A stretch of DNA of 64,000 nt. Origin: Petrosia ficiformis. Its lineage: Eukaryota; Porifera; Demospongiae; Haplosclerida; Petrosiidae. Position numbers and translations under genes: made by a program. The notes beneath the pieces are model-generated. The model was not told the DNA's origin, did not search any database, and saw only the letters and a list, made by a program, of their open reading frames with translations. This document shows positions 1-11,436 of the stretch, piece by piece. Within the stretch, counting starts at the first letter, position 1; each line of letters begins with the position of its first letter. Location: contig OX345643.1 of the NCBI GenBank assembly GCA_947044365.1, positions 3,064,501-3,128,500 of the forward strand. Reading direction: 5' to 3'.

Positions 1-389
1 TGATTATTATAACTATAATTATAATTTATAATAATTATTGTAATTTTCTGCACAGAAAAGTAATTCTATTTTAATAGTAATTAGAATAATAATTATGATA
101 TAATATTATAATTAACTCCTACTCTAGTAGTAATTGTTTCTTGTGTCTGTGTATCACCACGTTTTGGAAAAATAATATTTTTTGGATCTCTAAAGCCTTT
201 TGGAATACCCTAAAAGTGAAAATTGGGACAAAAAACTGAGCTGAAGATTGGAGAAGTTCAGAAAGCGTTGGCAAGGGAGACAATAAGAAGAAGCATACAC
301 AACTCACCTGTGAAACACATGATTGTGTAGTAGAAGGTTGAAATAGGTACTATATTTGAGAGTCACATTATCAATCTAATATCAGTTAC

Positions 390-3300
390 CTGTTCAGTGC
401 TCCAATTTGCTTCATCAAATATATCTTCTAACATCACTGGTTGAGTCTCTTGTCCACTCATTAAGGATTTGTCCTCTGGCAAACAAAATGAACTGGGATA
501 GAATACACCCTGTGAAATAATATGAATGTCCTTTATGTAGCTATATAATTATAATATTTATTCACCATTGGTGCATAAACAAGCTCATCAGCAAAATGAA
601 CATTGAATTTCATTCCTCCTTGTCCAAGATATGGTATAATTACCTCCTCTTCTGCTACTCCCCAAACTGTCATGTCAAAATGACAATACTTCTCTTTTAA
701 CTTCTGTAAAAGCCCAGCATCCATTATACTGTCCTCTGAGCATGTCTTGTATGGAAATCCTACCTGTTTTAAGACACATATAATCTTTTCTGAACAGATC
801 AGTTTGTAATTGGCATTGCAACAAATTAACAAGCACAGTACACAAAATTTAATAATTACGGTATGTATGTTTTGCATATCAAACTATTGAATGAGTGATC
901 TAGTACACACTCAGGATATAGAAATGCATATATAAGTATGCATGTAGATTGGATATATGAGAGTTAACAATATTTCAGATGAAATAGTTAGTCAGTTAGT
1001 TCCTAGATCATAACTTATGTATAGACATATAGTATAGAAATTGGACAGAGAAAACACACTGAAGTCGTCGAGAGGGGTACTCTAGTCAGAGTAGTAAGCC
1101 TCTCGACAACTTCAGTGTGTTTTCTGAGATGAAATCTATCCAATTTCTATATTGATTAGCTCTCAGATTCAGAACTATTTAATAGATACATTGTATCACT
1201 TACCTTTTTCAGTAAGTAGTAGAAGAATCTAGTAATATCATTACCACCATATTGAAGTGTAACCCTGAATGAATAAAGTATTTTAATACCATAGCTTTCT
1301 GTGGGGTTTAATGTATACTACATTGTGTGACATACACATTGTATATGTTGCTAAGAACGTAGCATCATTCTGCCATACAAAAACAAACACACACTCAAGC
1401 TAAAGTAGACCAGCAGGAAGAAAGCAGCATGAGGAAACAGTAATTGATAGTTTTTGTGGCTGAAATACATACAAGAACCATTGAAAAGTAAGGAGAATAA
1501 AAAAAGTAACTACAATTTCACATATGAAAAAGCAATTATAGGGATACTTTTTTGGTCCATATATCATGTTATGTTCATTTGTCTGTGGACATACAAAAAT
1601 TAAAAATGTGAAAACACACGAGTATACACTCCTAATGGATGTTTATGGTTCATGGGGCCATCCCTGTGATTGCTTTCAGTGGGAGCTAATGTGTATATAA
1701 TTATATATTCACATGTTTGTGTCATATATATGTTGTATATGTTAGGGTACATAATTATTGGACTAATTAGTGTCGCCGATTATCAATGTTTGTGATTTTG
1801 TAGTATCACATAAATAATTATCAAATAGTACTATTGTACTGAAATGAAACACAAAATGAAATGTAGTTTACCAGTCTACTAACAGTGAGTAATCAGGTAA
1901 AAAACATAGCAGAAATGCATTTTCAGTTCCAATTCATCTTGTTGAGAACATTAATGATCATATAAGCTACATGAACAAATACTGCATGTGTCTGATTTGT
2001 TGTGTTTCAACATTGATTTGAACTGATTAATATAAATAATCACATCACAATTAACTAAACAATTGATTTAATTGCACACCCCTAGTATATGTAGTTGAAG
2101 AAGTTGCATCACTGATCAATTACTGGGCATAGCACAGGGATATTTGTTTCTCCATATACATGTATATACATCTTGTTTACTTGATAAATATTTTCCATTT
2201 GAAAATAGAATATACCTTGTGTTTGAATTAGACATCCCATCCTCTACACAACATATGTGTGTCCTTTCTTCACCAACATCCACAACACATGCAGTACTCA
2301 GTCCAGCACCATATGTAGCACACACTGACTCCTATAAGTAAGGAAGTGTTCAATGAATACATCAATTTTTGACTACACTCATCATACTAATAGTTTATGC
2401 CTTCTATTGGAACATACAAGTGAATCCAATATTGAATACAAAATCTATTGAAAATGATCTTTATAGACCCCAAAAAAAGTTTGGGAAAAATAACAGCTGA
2501 AAATGACTGCAGCTGTAGTCACATCATTGACTAGAAACAGTAAAAAGGTCTTGAGGGCTCTAATACATTTTTGATTTTCAGTTTAGTTCTTAAAATAAAA
2601 GCATACTTCAGCTACATGTGTGTATGAAGTTTTCAATGCTAATAATCCCCCCAAATAGCTTTATTATTTATGAAACATGTGAGTAAATTGCAGTTCACCA
2701 CATCACAGACTTGAGAGTTAATGGTAAGAGCGTCTGCTTCAGCAATTTTAGTATTGTGAAATTTAGACACTATACATCACTTGTATAGATTCATGTTGGA
2801 CATGTAGATACATCTTAATATACCTGATGTAATAGAGCTGCTTCGAATTCCAGTCTTTGTAACAAAATATCCATGAAGTCTTTACACGTTATCCTATCTA
2901 TTAGGTCTGAAACCAGTAATATCACCCTGTAGAACTGGAATGAGAATTATACATGAGAAATCTATAGAACAAAACCAGATACACATGTATATGGGGAAAA
3001 ATTTCCCTATGATTGCTTTGTGATCATTGCTGATGACTGTCATGTCAAACTCAACAACATATTTATATTATACACTGTCTAGTTGCTTCAATGAATTAGT
3101 TTAGTTATATGAGCTACATATTACCATTCATCTATCATGTTACTAAATACTATGTTGACAGTACACACTACATGTATATATGTTCCACTATACTGTGTTA
3201 ATGTAGTGAACTGAATGCTAACATTCTGTTTTGCATCCTATAAATATATGGAACATACTAATCATGATGTTTGTATAAACAATTGTTATGTTCCTATTGG

Positions 3301-6300
3301 ATAGTACATTTGTACTTTAATTAGGAACATAATGAATGCACTAAAACGCAGAACCCTTGCTAGCTATTGCTAAACAGCATGGCTTTAGAACAACATTGCC
3401 TAAGTAACATATTGCAACAGCCAGGAACACACCATTCGTATCAATACTAAGAAGTCAGTAGTATTCATGAATATGCAAATTATGGGGATAGCATGGCCAT
3501 CAGATCTCTTGAGAACTAGCGAATTTCTGGACAAAACTTCACAAATAGCTGTATAAACACTCGTTACGATGATAGACAAAGCCCAAGAAACAAAGCTTCA
3601 AAGAGACAAAAGTTAGCGTTTCAGTGTTTCCTGCTGACATCAGCAAAAACGATAAGATTTCAAGATGGCGACAGATCGATGAGAATTTACACGGCAACAA
3701 GACGAGTTCAGAACAAATCGCTTTTATTTCCTACCTATCACTATACCAGTATTCTGCAGATATGCTCAGAATACAATAAGACCTTGCAGTTGTGGAGATC
3801 AAGCGGTAACACACAGACACACACACAGACACACACACACACACACAAGAAGACTACTATAACCCTCCGCCTACGCGCTTGGGTTAATAATCATGATGTT
3901 TGTATAAACAATTGTTATGTTCCTATTGGATAGTACATTTGTACTTTAATTAGGAACATACTAATCATGATGTTTGTATAAACAATTGTTATGTTCCTAT
4001 TGGATAGTACATTTGTACTTTAATTAGGAACATACTAATCATGATGTTTGTATAAACCATTGTTATGTTTCTATTGGATAGTACATTTGTACTTTAATTA
4101 GGAACATACTAATCATGCTAATGATGGAAAGTAAAATTTGCATTTTCCATTAAAAATATGATAATAGCGAAGCTGTAAAGTAAATGAAGCTCACATATAG
4201 ACAATTAGACATATAACTAACAAAACTGGTTAAATCAATAAATCAGTTTTTATGAACCCTCCCCCTTTGGGAGAGTTACTGCAAATGGTTTGGAAAAATA
4301 TCTGTGACCCTGCTGTAGCTCAAGAACTGGATACTCCTGGACTTACGTACTTGGCATGTATACATTCCTTTGAAGTGGTAAGAACGAGCACTCACTAATA
4401 ATTTCTCTACCATACTAGAAGCTATCAAAATCCACCAGGTGTGGCTTCTTTCAGTCTTCTTGCATCTAACAAAGCATGAGTTTTACATCACTAGCTGTCT
4501 TAACGTCAAACCCCCATTAACGAGGGGACACACCTTTTAAAATTCCCCCTTTACTTCATATTTAGAGCAAAGGGCAGCCAAAAAACCATCAACATTTTTA
4601 ACCATTTTCGTGGCCTTATCCTTGACTCCAATTACAGACATTTGGAGTGTTTGGTAATGCTAGGAACGCACTCCAAACTGTATAGGAGTCAAATGTCACA
4701 TATACATGTATGTGACATCAGTACTTCAAGGGATAATTGACATAACATAGCATAATTATGTTTAATGTTATTACTAACGCAACTTCCTTAACTACACTAT
4801 ACATACATGTATACAAAGTGTATGTGACACGAGAATATATATAAATAAGCAATCATAGGGATGGACTTACTGGTAATAGCAATTAGCAAAAGTACATCCA
4901 AAGCAAGGCCCAACATTTTGTTTCGTGGGTGTGCACTTTATAAAAGCAAAACAATTATAGAATAGGTATAGATTGTTTAGTATTCATGTGTGGCTGCTAC
5001 CAACAGACCTTAAAATCTTTCCTAGGTATATCAAGGCACTCTTCAATTGCTCTACACCACAAATCTTCTAACTGTTTCAACACAACACTACGACTAATTC
5101 CAGAACTGATATTCAACTTTCCAAAACGAAGTGGTTTAAATATATCATAGGAAACATCAACTGGAAGATGAAGAACCTGAAGAGGAAAAAAAATGAACAA
5201 CAAAGCAATAAAAAATCATTACACAAACTTAGCCATGAAGTGATGTAGCAAGTTCTAATAATAGCCTGTCATGTATGTACATACATTTCTAGTAACAGCC
5301 TGTCATGTAGTAACAGTCTGTCATGTATGTACATACATTTCTAGTAACAGCCTGTCATGTAGTAACAGTCTGTCATGTATGTACATACATTTCTAGTCCT
5401 GTCATGTAGTAACAGGCTGTCATGTATGTACATACATTTCTAGTAACAGCCTGTCATGTAGTAACAGTCTGTCATGTATGTACATACATTTCTAGTCCTG
5501 TCATGTAGTAACAGTCTGTCATGTATGTACATAGATTTCTAGTAACAGCCTGTCATGTAGTAACAGTCTGTCATGTATGTACATACATTTCTAGTCCTGT
5601 CATGTAGTAACAGTCTGTCATGTATGTACATAGATTTCTAGTAACAGCCTGTCATGTAGTAACAGTCTGTCATGTATGTACATACATTTCTAGTAACAGC
5701 CTGTCATGTAGTAACAGTCTGTCATGTATGTACATACATTTCTAGTCCTGTCATGTAGTAACAGTCTGTCATGTATGTACATAGATTTCTAGTAACAGTC
5801 TGTCATGTAGTAACAGTCTGTCATGTATGTACATACATTTCTAGTAACAGCCTGTCATGTAGTAACAGTCTGTCATGTATGTACATAGATTTCTAGTCCT
5901 GTCATGTAGTAACAGTCTGTCATGTATGTACATAGATTTCTAGTAACAGCCTGTCATGTAGTAACAGTCTGTCATGTATGTACATACATTTCTAGTAACA
6001 GGCTGTCATGTAGTAACAGGCTGTCATGTATGTACATACATTTCTAGTAACAGGCTGTCATGTAGTAACAGGCTGTCATGTATGTACATACATTTCTAGT
6101 AACAGGCTGTCATGTATGTACATACATTTTTTAATTTTTTACTCATATTGTAATACTGATAATATTACTTTAGAAATGTATCAATTCAATATTACATCTA
6201 CTGTGTGGTTTCTGATTCTTCCATTGATTATGAAAACTTTCTCAATAATTATGAGTATCATAAAAGAAATGATGTTATAATCACAAGAAATGACATCGTT

Positions 6301-9300
6301 GTATACTTATTACAATATCGATTACATCTTTAGAAATATCTGATACCAATACTAGAAATAATGGCTGATAATGAGCAATACCGATTACTGACCTGATTAT
6401 TGGTACATCACTAAACCATAATAATAATAATCATTGCTACAATTTTATTTATGTACTAACCTCATTGCCAATTACAAATTGTGGACTGGTTCCAAGATCA
6501 GAAAACTGGAATGTGACTTCATCATCTGGCGTACAAGGAACTACAGGATTATTTTCATTCAATGAAGTGTACTACACAAACAGGAGTATACATGATAATT
6601 TGGTAATTTCCAATTAGTTTTTATGGCCCACAGGGCGGGGCATACATTCCCTTTCAACAGGGTTGTATGAGGGTGATGATCGCATAGGAAATTTGCTGAC
6701 ACGGTGGAAATGCTTAGAGCCAGTTGCTTGATGTTGTAGCATCCACTACCACTGGATGATTTCCACTGTACTTGATATTAAGTTTAAGCCTATTTTATCT
6801 TGTATCATATTGCGTATTGGTACTGAACACAGTAAATTATTAAGCTGTGATTTATAATCTATATAATAATACCATTGTCTGTCTGTCAAATTCACCCGCA
6901 TCAAAGACCCAGAAAATTAGACGTTGACATATGCACATGCTCACATAGACATGACGTAATAAAAGGGGGTGTTAACAAAATAAATGTTATATTCAAAAAT
7001 GAAAGGATATTTTGGGATATCAACTGAAAAACAACACAAGCAAGAATGAGATAGTACGTATTTACATAAATTAAACTAACCCCTTCCAATAAATATAGGT
7101 TTAGCTATGTACAGTGTGCTCTTTTACTGCTAAATGGAAATGGTTAGTTCAATTTTGTTGTGGAGATACCAACCAAATTTACTTTTTGGTTTGGAATACC
7201 TATAATTATGTTCTTTCATCTTTTGAACAATTGTTTTTACAGAGCCATCCCTATGATTAATTTGTGATGGGATTAATTATATTTATTTCAATTCTTGTAT
7301 CACGATCATGTATGCATTGAATATGTAGTTAGGGAAGTGTAAATTATTCTGGGGGCTATTCTGGGGGCTCAGTGAATTAATGGGCATGGCATGTGAAAGT
7401 GTGCTCAAGCTACAAAGGAAGAATGCAGCTAGTAAAACTACACAACTAATACTAAAATCAGCAGAGAAACATTATAAGAATCTTTAACAACTACAAAAAA
7501 TAATGAGTTCCTGACATGATGGAGTACTTGCGTTTTACCAAAGATTTGTGTACTCAGACTGGAGTTACACTTCTTCAGGCCCCAGTATTCAGAGTATACA
7601 GAAATGTAGAGACACTACAAAGCAATCACAAGAATACTTTTTCTCATGTTTTTGCTTTTTAATGGGACTAGTTGTGAAGTAAAAATTTTAAGCAATTTGT
7701 TAACTTCAAGTTTTCAACTTAACTTCCTTCTTGTGTATTAATTTGGGTGGATTTAAAAAAAAATTTTTTGTTATATGATAATACAAATATACATGTACAT
7801 ATACATATACACTTCATGGAGTTTGGATGCTGGCAAATATTTCAGCAATAAAGGCAGGGGTATGGAAACAGCCGGTCATACAGGACATTGCCCAATAAAT
7901 TGAAACTGGGAGTAGGACCAGTGTGTTGAAAATAGGCCAAAATGTACAGCATTTGGCACACTATATCCACACCCTGAAAAATGTCACTAATGTGTGTGTT
8001 TCTCAACTTTGAGACTATTCTTTTTCCCTTACACATCATTGTTTGTAGGAATAAGGTAGTTACACTAGAGATAGACTGTCTGTCCATACCCACATTTTAT
8101 TCCTGTGCTTATTACATGTATAGATTGATGAATGATACAACACAATAAGTACTTGATTCTACAATTCTAGCTCCAAAGTACTCAGATAGTGTACCTATTC
8201 TGGATTCGAGACTAATTCTAAAATGGCTACTGCCACCACTTTTGGTGAATCTTTCATCTACATGTGTGTTTGTCCATGGAACTCCATAGTCCATACACAC
8301 AGCTAGCATATTTATATTTGTATAAATGTCTGCAGAAACAAACCAATGAAGGAACAACAAAATTGAAACTAAAGTATTGATACGTTCTTAGGCAGCAACA
8401 CTGATATGGTAATACGAATAAAACGATCATCATAGCAAAATAATTGTCAATCTCAACATAACTCAATGTTTGTGTAGAAACATGTCTCCCCAGATAGTTG
8501 AGCTACATTGTCCACACTAAACATAAAGCATGTTAACTTTTCTTACTTGTGAGGTATCACTTTCAGCATCAAAAACACCATTATTTGCTCTATAGTCTGT
8601 CACATTCTCTTGAATTCTTTCAAGACTGGTTTCTCTCTGAGATAACAGTTCTTCCTAGAAATAATTGAACTAAATACTAACAATACACCATCTAAATGTA
8701 TAAAATGATTTTGCTTTGGAAAAGGTCATTCACATTCACCTTGACTACACAAAAATGTTCATAACTTTTAGTTTGGAATCACTTAACAATCTTTTTATAA
8801 ATATGAATATAATTTCCATGGGGTTGAATCTATAATTATTTGTATATTATGTTTGTTTCACATATATCATTAAGAAAGTTGCATGGGTCAAAACATTCAG
8901 TTTCATTAATAGAATTCTACTATGTTAATAAGGGCTTAATATACAACTCTACTATTTGATTATAATCTAATCATCCTGCACACAGTCGTCACTTGTGCTA
9001 TATTAACCCTTTAATCAATGATGTTACATAAATATAAATGTAGTTAAAATGTAGTTTAAGATTTAGGCTATATTATAATTATTAAAACTTACAGAAAGAC
9101 TTGTGCCAGAATATAAAACAGCAACTCCATCACAAGTTTTACGATATCCTGCAGTGGGTGTAGCTGATGAATCATGTGATATTGATTTATTACGATATGC
9201 TATTAAATGGGGTATGTAGAAAGGATCCAATTGTGTTGATAAGCCTAAACGCAGAGTGCAAGAACCAGGATGAAGAATAATCACACCCGGAGAATCATTT

Positions 9301-11279
9301 GAGAAAGACTCGTCCTCTTGATCTATCTGTATTAAAAAGTGAGGTGAGTTTTTACAATTGCTAAACGGAATGTGTCTCTGTGATCATCCTACTAAATTAT
9401 CTTCTATATCATTTGAAATCTCCTACAGCTATAAAATTATTCTAAGTGTCAGATATGGTCAAAGAATGCTGTTCATAAACATGAAATATGTCCATAACAT
9501 CTACAGGGTTATTAACATACTTTCTGATGACAACAGTAGTTTATTTAGGTAACTTGTTCTTATTATCCACACTCACAAGTATGAAATTTTGAAAACGACA
9601 TGTAGTAGCTACATGTAAATGCTTGGCAATGTTTTTTTGCTACAGCGCTTTGTTTTCGAATTTTAGTGCAATTAACCGAGTGGAATGATCATTTCTTAGA
9701 TTTCAGAATACTAAATGAAGATCGTTGTTCTGTGCACCAAGGTAAGCTATGAAAGCATAATTATGAAAGTTTCGTGCTGTCATAAATTTGGCAGAAAAAT
9801 TACCAATAACTGAAAGATATAGGATAGAATTACAGTGAAATGGTGAGCAATACTGAGCACTATGAACACAAATTCACTTCTGTATTAACTATCAAAAATG
9901 TCATCAGGAGCATCCTTTGTAAGTGGAGTTTTGTATTGATAAAACAAGTTTCAAAAGTTGCCGCTTGAACATGCTAATTTCTCAAGTATTTCAATAAACT
10001 TGAGTTCTACCAAAAATCCAGATTCTCAGAACATGCATTCATTATCTATAGAGACTCTCCTCTCATTTATATTGGGCTGGCTATGTGAGATTAACAACAG
10101 ATACATAAGTGGGTTGATACAAAAAGTGCAAAAAGTATGTCAAGGGGAATTAGGTAAAATGAGACGACCCTAAACCCTCTGTCCTTTTTCTCCAAAAAGG
10201 TGACTCTTTTTTTTGAAATTTAAATGAGCGCAAACTAGTATCATAAGCCAGACATTAGACAAGTAGAGATGACATTTAGGAAATTTGTTATTGATGAAGT
10301 TTGGATTTGTACAAAATCATGCAGACCAATCAATGGATCATCTGACATATATTTCACCATAGTAATACGAACAATACTGAACAATGAAATGTTGGTTATG
10401 CTGTCCTTCTGCAACTAACGAAGAATTAATTTCGTGTCTATGACTTTCTTAGATGGCATTATATCTGAGGAGATTGGAATCTTCATTATATAGTTTCCAT
10501 GATTAAATTACATCAGACGATCCATTTGGATCCAACAAATTTGATTGATCTGCATCATTAAATTCCATTTTGCCAACTAAATAACAGATTCCCCTTCTCA
10601 TCTAATGTCTGGCCCATGAGAAAGGGCAAGCTATTATCATATCATCTTGTACACATTACCAGCATAAGGTTTGAGCATATATATAATAGATACACTTAGC
10701 ATTGGACATTGTGCTATATTGGGATTCTGTAACAAAAATTACATTAAGCTACTATAATCTGGCAGTGCTTAAAGCTCTCCTGCTACGGCTGAGTTCGACT
10801 GCCACTGGAAGTAGTCTCACGTTGCCAGACCCAATCTACTATTAAGGAAGGGTCTGGTCAACTTACTGTACTAAAGTACATTCCTGTTGAGTTGGCTCCA
10901 ACCTAAATGATATTATCCTTTAGATTGGTTCCGACTCAACGTGAACATACTTTAGCTTTCATCAAGAGTTAGCCAGATTTTTGGCTATTTAGTGGGTGAC
11001 AAAATTCTAATAATATTCGTAACAAAATGAGTATATCACATATTTTCCAACACAAACTACACTTACTTAGTCAGTATTTCCTAAATTCAATACAAAAAAT
11101 ACCAGCATAAGAGGCAAATATTACAGGAATTGATAGTAGAATAGGCAGGACAAATAGTCCTATTGAGGACTAATAATGATAATAATATTGTATATACTTA
11201 CTGAATGATTTTCTGGGATAGAAATGTGTTCCTGTTCCACTGGAGTTGAAGAAACAGCTGATCTATCTTTCTTTGACAT
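390..11279 (-). CDS. ACTR8: Actin-related protein 8 (INO80 complex subunit), 5' part
   Basis: ACTR8 is the actin-fold subunit of the INO80 chromatin remodeller that helps bind nucleosomes and DNA. Ten exons in order: 11279-11202 (ATG), 9326-9093, 8654-8547, 6571-6461, 5176-5001, 2926-2824, 2331-2216, 1264-1204, 763-566, 509-390. Every junction has GT/AG and keeps frame. Recognisable family blocks are VIILHPGS..LRLGL (phosphate-loop region, exon 2), PLRFGKLNI and the IPRKDFK stretch (exon 5), VILLVSDLI (exon 6), ESVCATYGAGLS, VVDVG and CCVEDG (exon 7), LQYGGNDI (exon 8), and VGFPY..C with LVYAPM (exon 9). The N-terminus is short. The remainder (large insertion and C-terminal actin fold) should lie beyond the left edge. 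All exons 1-4 end in phase 0, so a missed phase-0 exon in the poorly conserved 30-120 residue region cannot be excluded. The exon 5 donor is GTAGCA, chosen because it alone restores frame into exon 6. Sure of identity; exon 3 is the least certain. Confidence 0.93.
1033..1151. repeat. Foldback palindrome in ACTR8 intron 8/9
   Basis: The left arm begins TATAGAAATTGGACAGAG and the right arm ends with its near complement, TCCAATTTCTATA. The inner arms (AAAACACACTGAAGT / ACTTCAGTGTGTTTT, then CGAGAGG / CCTCTCG) also pair, leaving a loop of roughly 25 bases. This is typical of a short foldback or MITE insertion. No coding content. Confidence 0.8.
3329..3884 (-). mobile_element. Non-autonomous repeat family D copy (CTACGCG-GAGGGTT type)
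   Basis: The right end reads ATAACCCTCCGCCTACGCG after a (CA)n tract; the left end reads GAATGCACTAAAACGCAGAACCC. The reverse complement matches the copy at 56600-57140 at both ends and in the middle (GCTTTGTTTCTTGGGC, then GTAACGAGTGTTT versus GTAACAAGTGTTT). It interrupts a 76-bp tandem repeat array: one repeat copy lies to its left (about 3250-3330) and three to its right. It lies in ACTR8 intron 5. No ORF of its own is evident. Confidence 0.7.
3885..4118. repeat. 76-bp tandem repeat, three copies
   Basis: Three nearly identical units carry AATCATGATGTTTGTATAAA, then TTGTTATGTT, then TACATTTGTACTTTAATTAG. A fourth unit at about 3250-3330 is separated by the family D element. The unit contains a short inverted repeat (GTACATTTGTAC). 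Confidence 0.85.
5263..6128. repeat. Minisatellite in ACTR8 intron 4
   Basis: About 870 bases of a higher-order repeat. The units carry AACAGTCTGTCATGTATGTA, a TACATACATTTCTAGT block, and either a short (CCTGTCATGTAGT) or a longer (AACAGCCTGTCATGTAGT) linker. The core ATGTATGTACATACAT is palindromic. Variant bases (AGATTT for ACATTT; GGCTG for GCCTG) are spread through the array, which suggests growth by unequal exchange. The plus-strand ORF at 6026-6280 is a by-product of the repeat. Confidence 0.92.
7236..7645 (+). mobile_element. Dispersed repeat family A, old copy
   Basis: The left end is GCCATCCCTATGATT; the right end is ACAAAGCAATCACAAGAATA. Inside are the family landmarks: GTAGTTAGGGAAGTG, GAATTAATGGGCATGGC, AAGAATCTTTAACAA and CTTCTTCAGGCCCCAG. 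The ends are inverted with respect to each other (CCCTAT-ATTGCTTT / AAAGCAATCATAGGG in better copies). It lies in ACTR8 intron 3. Confidence 0.65.
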
Positions 11280-11436
11280 TTTAACAACAAACACATGTAG
11301 TACGTATTACGTAAACTAAAGAGTAAACTCCTTCAATAACATAGCATAATTATTATTCCAATTCAGTCTGTGTGGCCTTGACGAACCCTATCATTTTGTA
11401 TTGTACCGTTAGTGATTATTTTCAAGAGACTTTGAA
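11280..11436. promoter_or_regulatory. Putative shared promoter between ACTR8 and the CD225 gene
   Basis: The ACTR8 ATG (11279, minus) and the proposed CD225 ATG (11437, plus) are about 157 bases apart, head to head. That spacing leaves room only for short 5' UTRs and a common promoter. I see no clear TATA box or named operator; assignment is from gene arrangement alone. Confidence 0.5.

Noticed and set aside
119..307. Possible eleventh ACTR8 exon at the left edge
   Set aside because: An acceptor-like TTTTAG exists, but the translation shows no resemblance to the next ACTR8 block and soon meets a stop.
2700..2760. tRNA-like A box (TGGTAAGAGCGTCTGC)
   Set aside because: No matching B box, acceptor stem or anticodon arm follows; similarity is limited to one short motif.
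5263..6128. CRISPR-like regular repeats
   Set aside because: Units are contiguous with no unique spacers, and the DNA is clearly eukaryotic; it is a minisatellite.
7842..8466. Minus-strand ORFs of 70-83 residues
   Set aside because: They fall in an ACTR8 intron, overlap each other in different frames and have no splice borders consistent with the gene.
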